NCBI RefSeq assembly: GCF_000226115.1
Contig: NC_016460.1
Coordinates: 186,001 to 250,000, forward strand
Direction: 5' to 3'
Source: Thermothielavioides terrestris NRRL 8126
Lineage: Eukaryota; Ascomycota; Sordariomycetes; Sordariales; Chaetomiaceae
Length of the DNA: 64,000 nt
The notes beneath the pieces are model-generated. The model was not told where the DNA came from. It saw nothing but the letters and a program-made list of their open reading frames with translations, and searched no databases. Within the stretch, counting starts at the first letter, position 1. Each line of letters begins with the position of its first letter. The translations under genes and the position numbers were made by a program. Below are positions 11,998-23,464 of this stretch, in pieces.

Positions 11998-12508
11998 TTT
12001 TTTTTTCTACCTTTTTTTTTATTTCTTTCCTTGAGCGGGGGGAAAGGGTGTTGTCTTTGCTGATGGGTGGAAGGATAGAAAGCTGGAGAGGGTGGGGTCG
12101 TGTGAGATAGGTATGCTGCTGGAAGTGGACTGGCTTGGGAGGGGAATGACGATGGGGTGCTGCGGAGCTTGCGGGTTGCTTGATGAGTTGAGGTTGCGTG
12201 AAACGCTGGCAGGGATCCAGTTTCATCCACAGCGGCACGGTTGAGGTACCCGACGGCCCCACATTCCAGAACGAACCGCGGGCGTTTGGACGATCCCGAA
12301 ACTTCAGGCAAGATGGGGCAGCGCGAGGTAACACATCTTCAGAATACAAGGCAATACAGTACAGGTCCCCAGCACCATCCGCCCAGCCCAGGGGTATGCC
12401 CAGAAATCCAAACCAAAACCAAAGCCAACGCCAAAGCCAAAACCAAAGCCACCAAAGCCCGTTCCAAGAACGCCAGCGATACTGAGAGCTGCTCACCCAT
12501 CCCCGTGC
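11998..12508. other. Intergenic region: reductase promoter and Atg17 3' end
   Basis: The first 35 bp hold two long T tracts on the + strand, which form an A-rich leader directly upstream of the reductase start codon at 11,997. The rest is promoter sequence of the reductase and the 3' end of the Atg17 gene. A hexamer-like array of CCAAAG/CCAAAA lies at about 12,407-12,460. No gene is supported here. Confidence 0.5.
12407..12460. repeat. Imperfect CCAAAR tandem repeat
   Basis: About nine copies of the 6-mer CCAAAG/CCAAAA/CCAACG follow one another in the 3' flank of the Atg17 gene. The purine-strand bias (A and C only on +) may mark a transcript end. Confidence 0.6.
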
Positions 12509-14073
12509 CTACCGCACCGGTGCCTTACCCTTGCCCGCTGGCGTCGCCACCTTCGGCGTGCTCAGCTCCTCTTGCGCCTCCGCGGCCCCCTCCTTGACCG
12601 GCACCAGCTCCCACCGCTTCGGCGGATCGTCCATGCCCACCCACAGGTCGGTCGGCAGGAACTCGCCCACCTCCTGCCGGAAGTGCTCGCGCTGCTTGCG
12701 GTCGGCCTCCACCAGGTTGTCCACGTTCTCCTTGGCCTTGCGCAGCGTGTTGTAGATCTTGTCCTCGACCGCCCGGCGGCGCTCGGCCTCGAGCAGCAGG
12801 CTGTCGTACGCGCTGGCGTACCCTTCGTAGAAGCGCTTCATCTCGTCCATCTCCCCGAGCTTCCGGAGAATGGCCTCCTTCTCGTCCGCCCAGCGCTGCT
12901 CGAACTCGTGCTGGCCGGCGACGTAGCTGTGCAGCCGGGACCCGATCTCCTCCAGCACCTGGAAGGCCGCGACGGTCGCCAGGTACGCGCCGCGGATCCG
13001 GTCGGCCTGCTCTTTCAGCAGGCCGAACTCCTGCTCCATCTGCTGCAGCACCGCTTGGATCTCGGCCACGACCTCGTCCACCTCGAGCGCGTCCTGCATC
13101 ACGACCTGCACGATCTCGGCCCGCTCCTGCGGGTCCATCGGCTCGAGGCCGGCGACGTGCGACTCCTGCTCGGTGATGACGCCCGAGATGGACACGGGCT
13201 CGCCGTCGTCGGTCGACTCGGCTGCGCGGCGGCGGGCGAGCGCGGCGCCGCCTTCGGTCGCGCGGACGGCTTTGACGCACATGTCGAAGTGGTTGTTGAG
13301 CGAGGTCAGGTGCTGCGCCATGGCCTGCGAGTGGTCGCCGAGGGAGGCGAGCAGGTGCGGGATCGGCTGGTAGGGGGCCGAGGACGACGGCGACTCGGGC
13401 GCGGGCGCGGCGGCTATGGTCTTGTTGAGCAGGCGGAGATCGTAGTCGAAGCGGAGGAGGTCGCCGTCGAAGGATGTCTGCGCAGCCTGCACATCGTCGG
13501 TGAGCGAAAAAAGAAGTCACAGACCCGACAAAGCACCGGCCGTTGGCTCACCTGCAGCTCGGCGATGCTGGCCTTCAGGGCGTCGCGCATTGCCTCGACG
13601 CTGTTCTCGTCGACGAAGTCCATCAGGGACTTGTCCTCTTCCCCAGGCGGACGGAATATGCGCTCCACATGGGTGTCCCGCAACATTTGCATCGTCTTCT
13701 CCAGCTTCCCGTTCGCGGCGTCCAGGGCGCGGATGAGCTGCTTGAAATCGCGGCGACCGAAGTCGTAGGCGCGGCCCATGACGCGGCGGACCCTGCGCAG
13801 TAGGCGCACCTGGTACTCGATCAGCTGGCGCAGCGCACCCGTCTGGGCGCTCAGGATGACCGACTCCTCGTGCATCTGGCGGGCGTTGGTGGCGAGGTCG
13901 TGGGCGCGCAGCACGAGCGCCATCGAGGAGAGCGACTGCTTGGCGGCGAGGAGGTGCCGCACCAGCACCTCGACGGGCACATCGTCGGCGTCGAACTCGG
14001 GAGCGGGCGGGTCGTGGTACGAGGTTGGGCGGGAGCGCGGCCCGGACGACGGGCCTGACCTAGGCGCGGCCAT
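12509..14073 (-). CDS. atg17: Autophagy scaffold protein Atg17
   Basis: Two exons, 14,073-13,552 and 13,486-12,509, joined in phase 0 across a 65-bp intron (GTGAGC donor, GTGCAG acceptor), give 499 aa. The N-terminal half carries the Atg17-like helical region (LLAAKQSLSSMALVLRAHDL, SVILSAQTGALRQLIEYQ, FIRPPGEEDKSLMDFVDE-type block), and the second exon continues with LTSLNNHFDMCVKAV, a long coiled coil, and the conserved end EHFRQEVGEFLPTDLWVGM. By family knowledge Atg17 forms a crescent-shaped dimer that, with Atg1, Atg13 and Atg29/31, builds the scaffold at the phagophore assembly site during starvation. The length is normal for filamentous fungi. The start ATG (context GCGATGGCC) is the first in frame. 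It is divergent from the Rio1 gene, with a 1.27-kb shared upstream region. Confidence 0.9.
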
Positions 14074-15342
14074 CGCTAGGGAACGGTCGAGACAAGACGG
14101 CGATGGGAGAGGTGTGCGGTGTCTGCACTAACGATGCTGCACGCAGTGCACCGTCGACATCGGGATGGCTGAAAAAGGTTGGGATGGGATGTAGATGGCG
14201 TTGAACCGGCGCTTTACGGCATTGCGACTGATGAGGTTGGCAAGTTGAGATGCCGGGGAGTGGAGGTGCAGGATGGAAGTGCACGATGGAAGTGCAGAAA
14301 GGGAGGATTCAAATGCGTGGAGGGAATGGATAAGGCAGTTGACGGGAGCCATGTACAGTGCCCGTGCGTGGTGTCATAGTTACCGCACTGTACGGAGTAC
14401 CTGCAGCGTGCACCAGGCTAACCACTCTTGGCCAGGCTGCCGATCGCGAGTCGGCTGCCAATCTTCGGCTTCATTTGCAGCTTTGTCCAACTTCCCGTAC
14501 AGCAAGGACGCCTTCAACTCGAAGCCTTGGAGTAGCAGCCACCGGCGATATAGAATCCAATTCGAACCTCCAACTCCCTGTCGGCGTCAAAAATGTAGCC
14601 TCCATGCTGTTGGTAGGCTGTTGAAGGTAACCGTGAACCCGGTTCTGTGCTTGACGATGCAGGCACACTGGAGTCATGGACCCTCAAGGTTGTTTCCCTC
14701 ATGCCTTCGCGCCTTCATGCGCCTTCTGGGTTCCCACCATTTCCTGCTTCACCTCCCCTGCGCCGTCTGTGTTTTGACGGCAGTGCTTGACCTAGGGAAG
14801 AGCCATCGTCGCCAGACGGATACTAGTTCTAGCCCGCCGGACACTCCTGGAAATAAAGCATCAACAACCATCTAATGCATATACCAGTCGACTTGCATCT
14901 GCATCATATCAACCCGCACCCCTGTGGCCAAGGCTTCTCCGACAGCCCGTCCGGCCCCCGATCCTTGGGTTCCACGCAGTCACGGTCCGCCGCATGCCTT
15001 CGAAGCTCACTTCCAATCCTGCCATCACGCGAGCTCCGCGAACACGACCGGTTACCTCCTTACGCTCGGTATTGTCATATTCATCTACACGGTATAGTGG
15101 AATACACGTGCTTCTGGCCTTGCCAGAACCTGAATTCCCAAACCACAGCCTTGGGAATTACCCCGCGACAGATAAGATAAAAACAGACGACCCCACCAAA
15201 AATTCACAAGATGACTGCTTCAACGCCCTCACACTGCGACCGGTCCGTTCGCCGCTAGCTGCTGTGCAGACTCGCAGAACGAGAAGCCATTCACACACGA
15301 CGACAGCGTTTGCTTCTGCCACACAACGAAACACACACAATT
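14074..15342. promoter_or_regulatory. Divergent promoter region of atg17 and rio1
   Basis: A 1.27-kb region separates the two start codons. It contains short imperfect repeats such as GGAAGTGCA near 14,275-14,300 (two or three copies), and a double GATA core (GATAAGATAA) near 15,171, about 170 bp upstream of the Rio1 start. Open frames of 60-200 codons cross it but show no domain. Ownership of sites by either gene cannot be decided. Confidence 0.45.
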
Positions 15343-16944
15343 ATGGCCGCCACTCAACCAACCGACGTGAGCCCGGGGCCGTCGGACCCTGTCTTTGACG
15401 ACGGCGACGACAGCGACCTCGAGTCGGTCTTCAACTCGGCCGACGAGCTCGACGACGACTTGCTGGACAACCCGTCGGCCGATCTGACCAAGTCGTACAA
15501 CCGCCAGCGCCAGCTCCACGGCCTCAGCGGCGGCGCCCAGGGCTCGGCCGCCGCCAGTGCGCCGCGGTCCAACCGGCAGAAGCCCACGGCGAACACGTTC
15601 GCCAGCATCGACGACCAGATCGCCGAGCTGTCCAAGCACGCCGCCAAGATCCGCCTCGACTCGGTGAAGCAGGACCAGGACCGCGAGAAGGACAAGGCCG
15701 ACCGCGCGACGGCCGAGCTGGTGCTCGACCAGCGCACCCGCATGATCCTGCTGCAGATGATCAACCGCGGTGTCGTCAGCGAGGTCCACGGCGCCGTCAG
15801 CACCGGCAAGGAGGCCAACGTGTACAACGCCGTCCTGTACCCCGAGGACGGCGGCCCGCCGGTGCAGCGCGCCATTAAGATCTACAAGACGTCCATCCTC
15901 GTCTTCAAGGACCGCGAGCGGTACATCACGGGAGAGCACCGCTTCAAGGCGGGCATCGACAAGGGCAACAACCGCAAGATGGTCAAGATCTGGGCCGAGA
16001 AGGAGTTCCGCAACCTGCGCCGCCTGCACGCCGCCGGCATCCCCTGCCCGGACCCGCTGGTGCTCAAGCTGAACGTGCTTGTCATGGGCTTCCTGGGCGA
16101 CAAGCGGGGGTACGCCTATCCGCGCCTGCGGGACGCGAGGCTCGAGGGCGACGACGTCGACGACCAGTGGCGGCGTCTCTACATCCAGTTGCTCGGCATC
16201 ATGCGCCGCCTCTACCAGGTCTGCAGCCTGGTGCACGCCGACCTGAGCGAGTACAACATCCTGTACCACGACGGGCGCCTGTACATCATCGACGTGTCCC
16301 AGTCGGTTGAGCACGACCACCCACGCGCCCTCGAGTTCCTGCGCATGGACATCAAGAACGTGGGCGACTTCTTCCGCCGGCAGGGCGTTGACACGCTGCA
16401 GGACCGGGCCATCTTCAACTTCATCACGGCGCCCGAGGGCCCCACCGACGAGCCGGCGCTGTCGCAGGCTATCGAGCACCTGTACGAGATCCGCCCGGCA
16501 GTCGCGGACACAGACGAGGCCGCGGCCGCGCTGGAGGTGGACAACGAGGTTTTCCGCAACCAGTTCATCCCGCAGACGCTGGACGAGGTGTACGACATTG
16601 AGAAGGAGGCCGACAAGCCGGTCGACGAGCTGGTGTACAAGCACATGCTGGCGACGCAGGCCGTGACCAGGAAGACGGCCGGCGAGGAGGCGGAGGAGGA
16701 GGCCGAGAGCTCCGACGAGGACGGCTCAGACGGCGGCGCCGTGCTGAGCAGCGGACACAGCAGCGAGGCCGACGAGAGCCGGTTTAAGAAGGGCCGGCCG
16801 CGGGGCAAGAAGCACGAGGACAAGGAGGAGAAGCGGCTGCACAAGCAGGCGGTCAAGGAGGCGAAGCGGGAGCGGCGGAAGGAGAAGATGCCCAAGGCCG
16901 TCAAGAAGCGGCTGGTGGCGGTGACGGCTAGGAAGAAGAAATAA
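15343..16944 (+). CDS. rio1: Serine/threonine-protein kinase Rio1
   Basis: An intronless frame of 533 aa. I choose the ATG at 15,343 (ACAATTATGGCC), the first ATG in the frame. The acidic N-terminus is followed by the RIO domain: the flexible ATP loop STGKEANVY at residues 153-161, the catalytic lysine K179 in AIK, the catalytic loop HADLSEYN (D300, N305) and the metal-binding IDVSQSVEHDHP with D317. The acidic linker near residues 445-475 and the Lys/Arg-rich tail ending VTARKKK are typical of Rio1 and suggest nuclear/nucleolar traffic. By family knowledge Rio1 is an ATPase/kinase needed for the last steps of 40S subunit maturation (20S pre-rRNA cleavage and release of assembly factors). All key residues are present, so the gene should be functional. 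Confidence 0.95.
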   Translation: MAATQPTDVSPGPSDPVFDDGDDSDLESVFNSADELDDDLLDNPSADLTKSYNRQRQLHGLSGGAQGSAAASAPRSNRQKPTANTFASIDDQIAELSKHAAKIRLDSVKQDQDREKDKADRATAELVLDQRTRMILLQMINRGVVSEVHGAVSTGKEANVYNAVLYPEDGGPPVQRAIKIYKTSILVFKDRERYITGEHRFKAGIDKGNNRKMVKIWAEKEFRNLRRLHAAGIPCPDPLVLKLNVLVMGFLGDKRGYAYPRLRDARLEGDDVDDQWRRLYIQLLGIMRRLYQVCSLVHADLSEYNILYHDGRLYIIDVSQSVEHDHPRALEFLRMDIKNVGDFFRRQGVDTLQDRAIFNFITAPEGPTDEPALSQAIEHLYEIRPAVADTDEAAAALEVDNEVFRNQFIPQTLDEVYDIEKEADKPVDELVYKHMLATQAVTRKTAGEEAEEEAESSDEDGSDGGAVLSSGHSSEADESRFKKGRPRGKKHEDKEEKRLHKQAVKEAKRERRKEKMPKAVKKRLVAVTARKKK

Positions 16945-17640
16945 GCTGCCCCCCCAGCAGCACGGATGCGGGACTGTCTTTTCTTCATTACATGCATGGG
17001 AGCGACGGCAGCGCAGCGCCGGATGATGAGAGCTGAACACTGCTCGGAATTGTTCGCGGCTGGCGGCGTGTTTTGCCTGCCATGTGCGAAGGCTGAACCC
17101 CGGGCCGTGGCCGTTCCAAGGAGCAGGTCGGAGCGGGCTGGCAGGCTTGCTGTGACGACCAAAGAGAGCACTGACGGGCTGCGTGCTGTCGAGCTGTGTG
17201 CGCGCAGGTCGCCCATGTCGGCCGCGTACCGCGGGACGTCTGGACCTTGGGTAGATGGCTGCCGCGTCACAGCGTGAGGGAATTCTAGTTGCAGCGTAAG
17301 ACCAGCGTGCTTCCAGCGGCTTGCAGATAGAGTACGAAAAACAACCACGCGCAATGGCCTCTTTTCTCCCTGGATTCCCCTCCGGGCTGCCTTGACATCT
17401 GGCCTCGGATCATGATTCGACAGCTTCCATCTCTGATAAGTTCCCACTGGACTTGAGGAGCTCAGCTTCAACCTCAGCGTTTACTGCTTGATGGGCCGAA
17501 GGCCCATTGTCGCTTCCAAACACCAGGCGAAAGTGGGTCCAGGTGCCTGCAACACACCCTAATTTGAACAACAGTAGCCAACAGTGGGCAACAGTGGGCA
17601 ACCATCGCCCTCGAATTTGAAGCTGTAGATACTGCAAAAA
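16945..17640. other. Boundary between gene-rich DNA and repeat block
   Basis: The Rio1 3' flank is normal GC-rich sequence to about 17,400. A small hairpin with 7-bp arms ATGGGCC/GGCCCAT and a GAA loop lies at 17,491-17,507. CAACAGTGGG occurs twice in tandem at about 17,580-17,600. After about 17,640 base composition turns AT-rich and CpA/TpG become scarce. No gene is supported. Confidence 0.5.
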
Positions 17641-17755
17641 ACGGCCTAAATGGCCATTTTCTAGTGTTTTCGAGTGCCTATTGATGTTTTGATACTTCCT
17701 TTTTAGGCATCTCCTCTGTTGTATACGTCGGAGGCGCTACACGTACTGCGCGGGC

Positions 17756-17822
17756 GAGCAACGCCCACAACAACGCCTACAACAACGCCTACAGCAACGC
17801 CCACAGCAACGCCCACTACAAC
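17756..17822. repeat. 12-bp tandem repeat (AACGCCYACARC)
   Basis: About five copies of a 12-bp unit AACGCCCACAAC and variants. The copies differ almost only by C/T and G/A changes. A roughly 30-bp sequence GATACTTCCTTTTTAGGCAT before the array recurs in degenerate form after it (about 17,915), which suggests a larger ancient repeat unit of about 240 bp. Confidence 0.6.
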
Positions 17823-17939
17823 ATAGGTATAGAACCGCTTGAATTACTGTATTGGGCATAAATTCGAAGCTCTTGATGTATTTGGCAATATCCTAATGAT
17901 AGCGTATTGTTTGGATACTTCCTTTTTTTAGCATTTTCT

Positions 17940-19478
17940 TCCTATATCGTGGGCATCACTAGCACCGTGGCATTATAGCTATATCGCTGGCACTGCGAGT
18001 ATCGCTAGCACCGCAGTATTGTGGCTATATCGCTAGCACTGCGGGCATCGTAGGCATTGCAGCATCGAAGCTATGTTGCGGCCACCGTAGGTATCGTAGG
18101 CATCGCGGGCATCGTGGGCATCGCAGGCATTATAACTATATCGCTAGCACCGTGGGCATCGCTAGCACTGTGGGCATCATGACTATATCGCTAGCACTAC
18201 GGCATTATAGCTATATCGCTAGCACCGTGGGCATCGCTAGCACTGTAGCATTGTGGCTATATCGCTAGCACTGTGGGCATTATAACTGTATCGCTAGCAC
18301 TGCGGCATCATAGCTATATCGCTAGCACTGTAGGTATCGCTAGCACCGTAGTATTGTGGCTATATCGCTAGCACTGTGGGCATCGTGGGCATTGCGGCAT
18401 CGAAGCTGTGTTACGGCCACCGTAGGTATCGTAGGCATCGTGGGCATCGCAGGCATCGCGGGCATCGCGGGCATCGCAAGCATCGTAGGCATCGCAGGCA
18501 TTATAACTATATCGCTAGCACTGTGGGCATCGCTAGCACTATAGCATTGTAGCTATATCGCTAGCACCGTAGGCAACATAACTGTATCGCTAGCACTGTA
18601 GGCATTATAACTATATCGCTAGCACCGCAGCATCATAGCTGTATCGCTAGCACCGCAGACATCGCTAGCACCGTAGCATTATAGCTGTATCGCTAGCACT
18701 GTGGGCATCGCTAGCACTATAGCATTGTAGCTATATCGCTAGCACCGCAGGCATCGCTAGCACCGCGGCATCATAGCTATATCGCTAGCACTGTAGGCAA
18801 CATAACTGTATCGCTAGCACTGTAGGCATCATAACTGTATTGCTAGCACTGTAGCATTATAGCTATATCGCTAGCAACGTAGGCATCGCTAGCACCATAG
18901 CATTATAGCTATATCGCTAGCACTGCGAGCATCGCTAGCACCGTGGCATTGTAGCTATATCGCTAGCACTGCGGGCATCGCTAGCACTACAGCATTGTAG
19001 CTATATCGCTAGCACCGCGGGCATCGCTAGCACCGTAGGCAACATAACTATATCGCTAGCACTGTAGGCATCGCTAGCACCACAGCATTGTAGCTATATC
19101 GCTAGCACCGCGAGCATCGCTAGCACTGTGGCATCATAGCTATATCGCTAGCACCGTGGGCATCGCTAGCACCGTAGCATTGTAGCTATATCGCTAGCAC
19201 CGTGGGCATCGCTAGCACCGCAGCATTGTAGCTATATCGCTAGCACCGTAGGCATCGCTAGCACCGTAGCATTGTAGCTATATCGCTAGCACCGCAGGCA
19301 TCGCTAGCACTACAGCATTATAGCTATATCGCTAGCACTATAGGCATCGCTAGCACCGTAGCATTGTAGCTATATCGCTAGCACTGTAGCATTATAGCTA
19401 TATCGCTAGCACTACAGGCATCGCTAGCACTATAGCATTGTGGCTATATCGCTAGCACCGCGAGCATCGCTAGCACTA
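17940..19478. repeat. Minisatellite array with a 46-bp higher-order unit
   Basis: About 1.5 kb built from the core ATCGCTAGCAC. In the right part the period is exactly 46 bp: GCATTGTAGC starts at 19,223, 19,269 and 19,315. Each unit holds two CGCTAGCAC boxes (two GCTAGC palindromes) 18 and 28 bp apart. Around 18,420-18,500 a simpler 9-bp unit (GGCATCGYR) is expanded. Copies differ nearly only by transitions (ACCG/ACTG/ACCA, GTAGC/GTGGC), as expected of RIP. Element D1 begins inside the array at 19,479, so the array probably continues beyond the nest outside the window. Confidence 0.85.
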
Positions 19479-19727
19479 TGTTACGGACTGGGCTATACCC
19501 AGGCTAGGTATATAGGGCTACGCCTAGGATCTATAGTGGCCCTAGGACGGACCTATAGCGGGCCCGCCTTACGCCTAGAACAACGTTAGTCCAAACCTAC
19601 TTCGCGAGCCCCTAAAAAACTCTATATACAAGGACCGTAGCCTATACTTCTCCTTTTTCCTTCATTAAGATAGTTAAATAGAATATTGTACACTTATCTA
19701 TAAACGCTATAAGGCTAGTATATTACA
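19479..19727 (+). repeat. 5' LTR of D1
   Basis: 249 bp, beginning TGTTACGGACTGGGC and ending ATTACA. Its full length matches the reverse complement of 62,188-62,461 (the D2 LTR), apart from transitions and a 25-bp duplication in D2. A TATA-like CTATATACAAGG lies in the middle. The last minisatellite bases before it are CACTA, the expected 5-bp target sequence. Confidence 0.8.
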
Positions 19728-19899
19728 GTTCAACTACCTTTATATAGATAGAGTAGCTATTACTTCTAGACATAGACAAGAGTAGTACACTAAGCGTTTC
19801 GACACTAGTACTAAGTGGACTAGACGCTACTATAAACAACTTAGGTGTCCTACAAATCCTAGACCTAGATTAGGTCTATAAATATTTCCAACTTTTATA

Positions 19900-21424
19900 G
19901 GAGACGATTATATATTAGAATATAACTATTAAAGAACTTTATACAACCTAGATTGCTATAGCTTAGACTATAAACGCCTCTATAGTAGCTAACGCCCTAG
20001 CTCCAACGACTAGCGCTATAGCTCTAGTAGCTCCCTAGATATAGTAGAAGCGCCTCCCTATAGGACAACCCTTCGACGATAAAAAGGAGCTCTTTACTGC
20101 CTAGAAGGCTATAATAGTATATATCCTAGTAGTAGACTAAGACTTTATTAGAGGTCTCTACAACCAATAGATGTTTATTTAAAGGAACCTTAGCTAGGGG
20201 GTCTAGGCCAAGGTCGTAGCCTTCTATAAGTTAGGAGGACCTAGCTACAACTACGACCTAAAAGCGTTTCTTAAGTATTTTACAATAGTTTATATAGACC
20301 TCTATAAGTAAGTTATAGCCTTAATAGAGCTAGATATACTCCGTTAAAGAGATAATAAGCTATTCTCCTCTTTCATTGTTCGCTTTAAAGTAAAGCTATT
20401 AAAGGCTAAAGAACTTAATTAGAACAATAAAGTACAACTCATTAGACTACAACGATACCTCTCCCTAAAGTTAAAGTATATTATAGTAGGATAGAGGGTC
20501 CTATAGAACGATTATACTATAGCTATTATAAAATAGTATAAGATCGCTACCGACCTAGAGGCCCTTCGCCTAGAGGAACAACACTAATGGTCCTAGGGTA
20601 AGCGACCTAGGCCTAACGTAGATATAGAGAAGGATATAGATAGAGATATACTAATAACTAAGATCAATACGACCTATATTGCCCTAGCCTAGGGGGGAGC
20701 TAATAGAGATTGTAGAGGAAAGTAATAGTAGAATAGAGGAAAACAAAGTATAAATATACTATAGGCAAAGTAGATAAGCAACGAAATATATATAGCGTAC
20801 TAATAGGCTAGAGCCTATATCCGTTATAGACGTTAAAGCTACTTTGTAGCTACCTATCCCTTCGCCCTAGCTAAGAGACTAGCTCCTTAAGTCGATATCA
20901 ACAAGTTGGAGGCTAAAGAATAGGTAGAGGAGGACTCCCCCTCTAAAGAGAAGGAGGGAAAAGAGTAGCCCCTATATAAAGTCTTATATAAGGGCTAAAA
21001 GGACCTAGCTACTTATAGAACAAGTTTATAGAGATTAGAGAGAGAATAGATAAGCCCTCCTTTCTTATCCCTATTTTCCTAAACTCCTTTAGTTTTATAA
21101 ATATATAAGTAGATAGTAGATACTAAAGCTATAAAGCTATTAGCGAGAGAGTATATTAGAGGTTAGAGATCGAGTAGATAAGCCTATCGACTCCCTATAC
21201 CCTAGGTATTGTAGTTAAAGGGGTATAAATTATAAAGAAAATTATATATATCGCCTATATTACAATGGACATTAATAGGTAGATCAGTATAGCTATATTC
21301 TATATAGTCCTAGGACTAGCCTACAACGTTATATTAGGGCTCCTCTAGATAAACTACTATAGGATTATACTAGACCTAGCTAACAAAGTCTTTACTATCA
21401 ATTTATAAAGTAGCCTATAGGTAT
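19900..21424 (+). pseudogene. D1 gag and protease, RIP-inactivated
   Basis: On the + strand the frame reads as gag when RIP-type stops are read as Gln/Trp: FKVKLLKAKELN and RYLSLKLKYIIVG between about 20,380 and 20,490 is gag-like, and a decayed CCHC-knuckle-like segment (Tyr-Arg-Arg...Ser-Tyr-Phe...Thr-Tyr-Pro) lies near 20,820-20,870. A retropepsin-like region with VLGLAYNVILGLLWINYY follows at about 21,290-21,360, just before the insertion of A. Several TAG and TAA codons interrupt the frame at former CAG, CAA or TGG codons. No intact product is possible. Confidence 0.65.
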
Positions 21425-21921
21425 TGAAATAGTGTAAAACCTCTACACCAACCTACCCCACCACACCCAGGATTAGGCGCGTAAGATAGTTCCTAAAGGA
21501 ATGCAGTGTACCTCTAGACGAATAAAGATAGTACGTATCAAGTAGTAGGAAGGATGTCTCCTAAAAGGAAGATACGTAGCTTAGGTACGTCTAGTAGAAT
21601 ATAGTAGAAAGACAAAAGACAATAAGAATATAGTCAGAGCTCAACAGTTCGAATACCTATCGTCTAGATAGAGGTAGAACAACGAAAGAAGAGGCTCAAT
21701 AGCCTTCCTAGAAGAAGGAGGACCACCAACGTAGTATCAACGAACGTATATTGACAACTGCTTAATATCTTATTTGATAATAAAGAAGATAGGCTTAGCC
21801 TACTTAAATATATATAATTAGAGGGCTAGACCCCTTAACAATGAATACAACGTTCTAAGACAAATAGAAAAGTAGAAAAACTAGGTCTCCCTATATCTAG
21901 GTAGTCTATTACCCCAATCTA
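21425..21921 (-). repeat. 3' LTR of element A
   Basis: 497 bp, TGAAATAGTG at the left end and AATCTA at the right end (ancestral TG...CA, with CA changed to TA). It is followed by CACTTCCCTTTCG, which on the minus strand is a polypurine tract AAAGGGAAGTG immediately upstream of the LTR, as expected for the 3' LTR of a minus-strand element. Confidence 0.85.
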
Positions 21922-23163
21922 CACTTCCCTTTCGAGCTTACTATACGCTCCTATAGGCAAGCTTGTACCTTAAAAGCTCTCTTAATAGGCACTTCTTATC
22001 GTCGCTACTCCTTAAGCTACTCCCTACGTATAGTTCGCTTAGCTTACAAAGGTCCGGTTGGCTATAGTAGCTAATCCCACTGTCTTTCATACTCCTCTAT
22101 CTCCTTGATATATACGTCCTAGCCTTGCTACTATACCAGATACTTATACCTATAAACGAAGGTATAGTCGTGTAGGTTGTATAGTAGTAGGCAAAGTAGA
22201 CGTCTAAGCTTCGTAGGCTCCTTACGAAGGCACTTACTATAGTACTATACTGAAAGTGATGTCTAGCCAAATGACGTAGGTGATCTATATACCTAAAGAT
22301 GCTTCTATACCAACGTATAAGGCATCTTAAGGTAGTCTAGCCTCCTTATAAGTATATAGATGAACGTCTCCTCTTCCTAAAGGTAGGGATCGAGTACTAT
22401 CTTCTTAAAGGCTGCCTATACTAGTGCCCTAAGGTCCTTAACTAGGTCGCTACTAAGGAGGCGCTCCTAGTTCATCTTGTCTACAGAGGTATTAATAAAC
22501 CTTTATATTATAGTCGCTTACAACGTAGTAATCTCTATAATCTTAGCTTCAATATCTCGCTAAGTTGATATATTATTAAGATCTTCTATAAATGCCACTA
22601 GTGGACCTAAAGCAGCTTACTAGTCCTTTGGTCAAAGGGGCGGAACGGTACTAGGTGCTAGAAATATACTCTATAGCTATCGTCCAAGGTCGTCTATAGG
22701 GTTTTATAAAGGTAGTACACCGCTTAGCTATCCATCTAGTAGGAGTCCTATAACCCTATAGTAGTATACCTAGTAGGCTATATCCTTCTTTGACTAGGGC
22801 ACGAAGATAATTTAGACGACAGCGATTACTCCTTTCTCACTCTAGTCAAGGAACTAGGCTTCCCTAAATGCTACTAAGTATATAGCTAGGATCCTAAGTT
22901 CTATATCGCTAAAGTGGTTACAGAGATATATAGATAGATCATTGAGTCTAGGAATATCGGACGTAAATACGTCGTTGGCCTAGAGGACTTCGATCACCTT
23001 ATCTTTATTGTACTCCGAGACTATAGGCTATATAGGCTCTTTAGTCGAAGATAGTAGGTCTAAAGGGAGCTTATACATCTTGCTATTGTCCTATAACAGT
23101 AAGGGGACTACCTTAGCGCGAAGTAGGCAATCCTTGAAGGTACTAAGAGCTAGCCTATAAGTT
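21922..23163 (+). pseudogene. Element A accessory frame, part 1 (antisense to pol)
   Basis: This is the A copy of the antisense open frame described in B at about 26,440-28,550. On the + strand it reads RIRHLKVV, IDERLLFLKVG and GLEDFDHLIFIVL without frameshift, with TAG/TAA at sites where B or a C-to-T reversal gives Gln or Trp. It is cut at 23,163 by element C and resumes at 46,903. Function unknown. Confidence 0.45.
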
Positions 23164-23412
23164 TGTTACACGTAGATGGTACTCGGTGACCATCTAGCAG
23201 TAAACGTGTGAGGGTGAGAAAGATCAATGCCTCTTAGCCTCGTTAGCTGATGAGGCGGCACTCCTGAACACTAGTATATATTATAAAAGTATATTGATGT
23301 AGTCTGCTGTTCTACGAAGGGGTTATAGGCGAGGTTCCCTTTTTTAAGAGAACGCTCGTTACCCTTGACCGTAGTACGGTCATAGGTGCCCTTGCTATAG
23401 TTATATATAATA
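23164..23412 (-). repeat. 3' LTR of element C
   Basis: 249 bp, from TGTTACACGTAGATGG to TATATAATA (RIP form of ATAACA). It aligns over its length with 46,649-46,897, differing by transitions. It shares a CTTAGCCTCG...AGC...GGCACTC block with the TRIM LTR. I see no convincing polypurine tract next to it. Confidence 0.85.
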
Positions 23413-23464
23413 AGTGCCTAAGGATAAGAAGAAAAAGATAGTGTCCTCGCTATTATTATAGAAC

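Noticed and set aside
12572..13768. 398-codon + strand open frame
   Set aside because: It is the complement of the Atg17 coding sequence and has the His/Val/Leu-rich look of a shadow frame.
15310..15342. Upstream extension of the Rio1 frame by 11 codons
   Set aside because: The extension begins with a TTG, not an ATG; the first ATG in good context is at 15,343.
15229..16644. 471-codon minus-strand open frame
   Set aside because: Shadow of the Rio1 kinase gene; Val/Leu/Asp-rich without domains.
18356..18544. 62-codon Gly/Ile repeat protein
   Set aside because: The frame is only the 9-bp minisatellite unit read as Gly-Ile-Val/Ala.
17940..19478. Possible CRISPR array
   Set aside because: The units are contiguous diverged tandem copies without unique spacers, in a fungal genome; it is a minisatellite.
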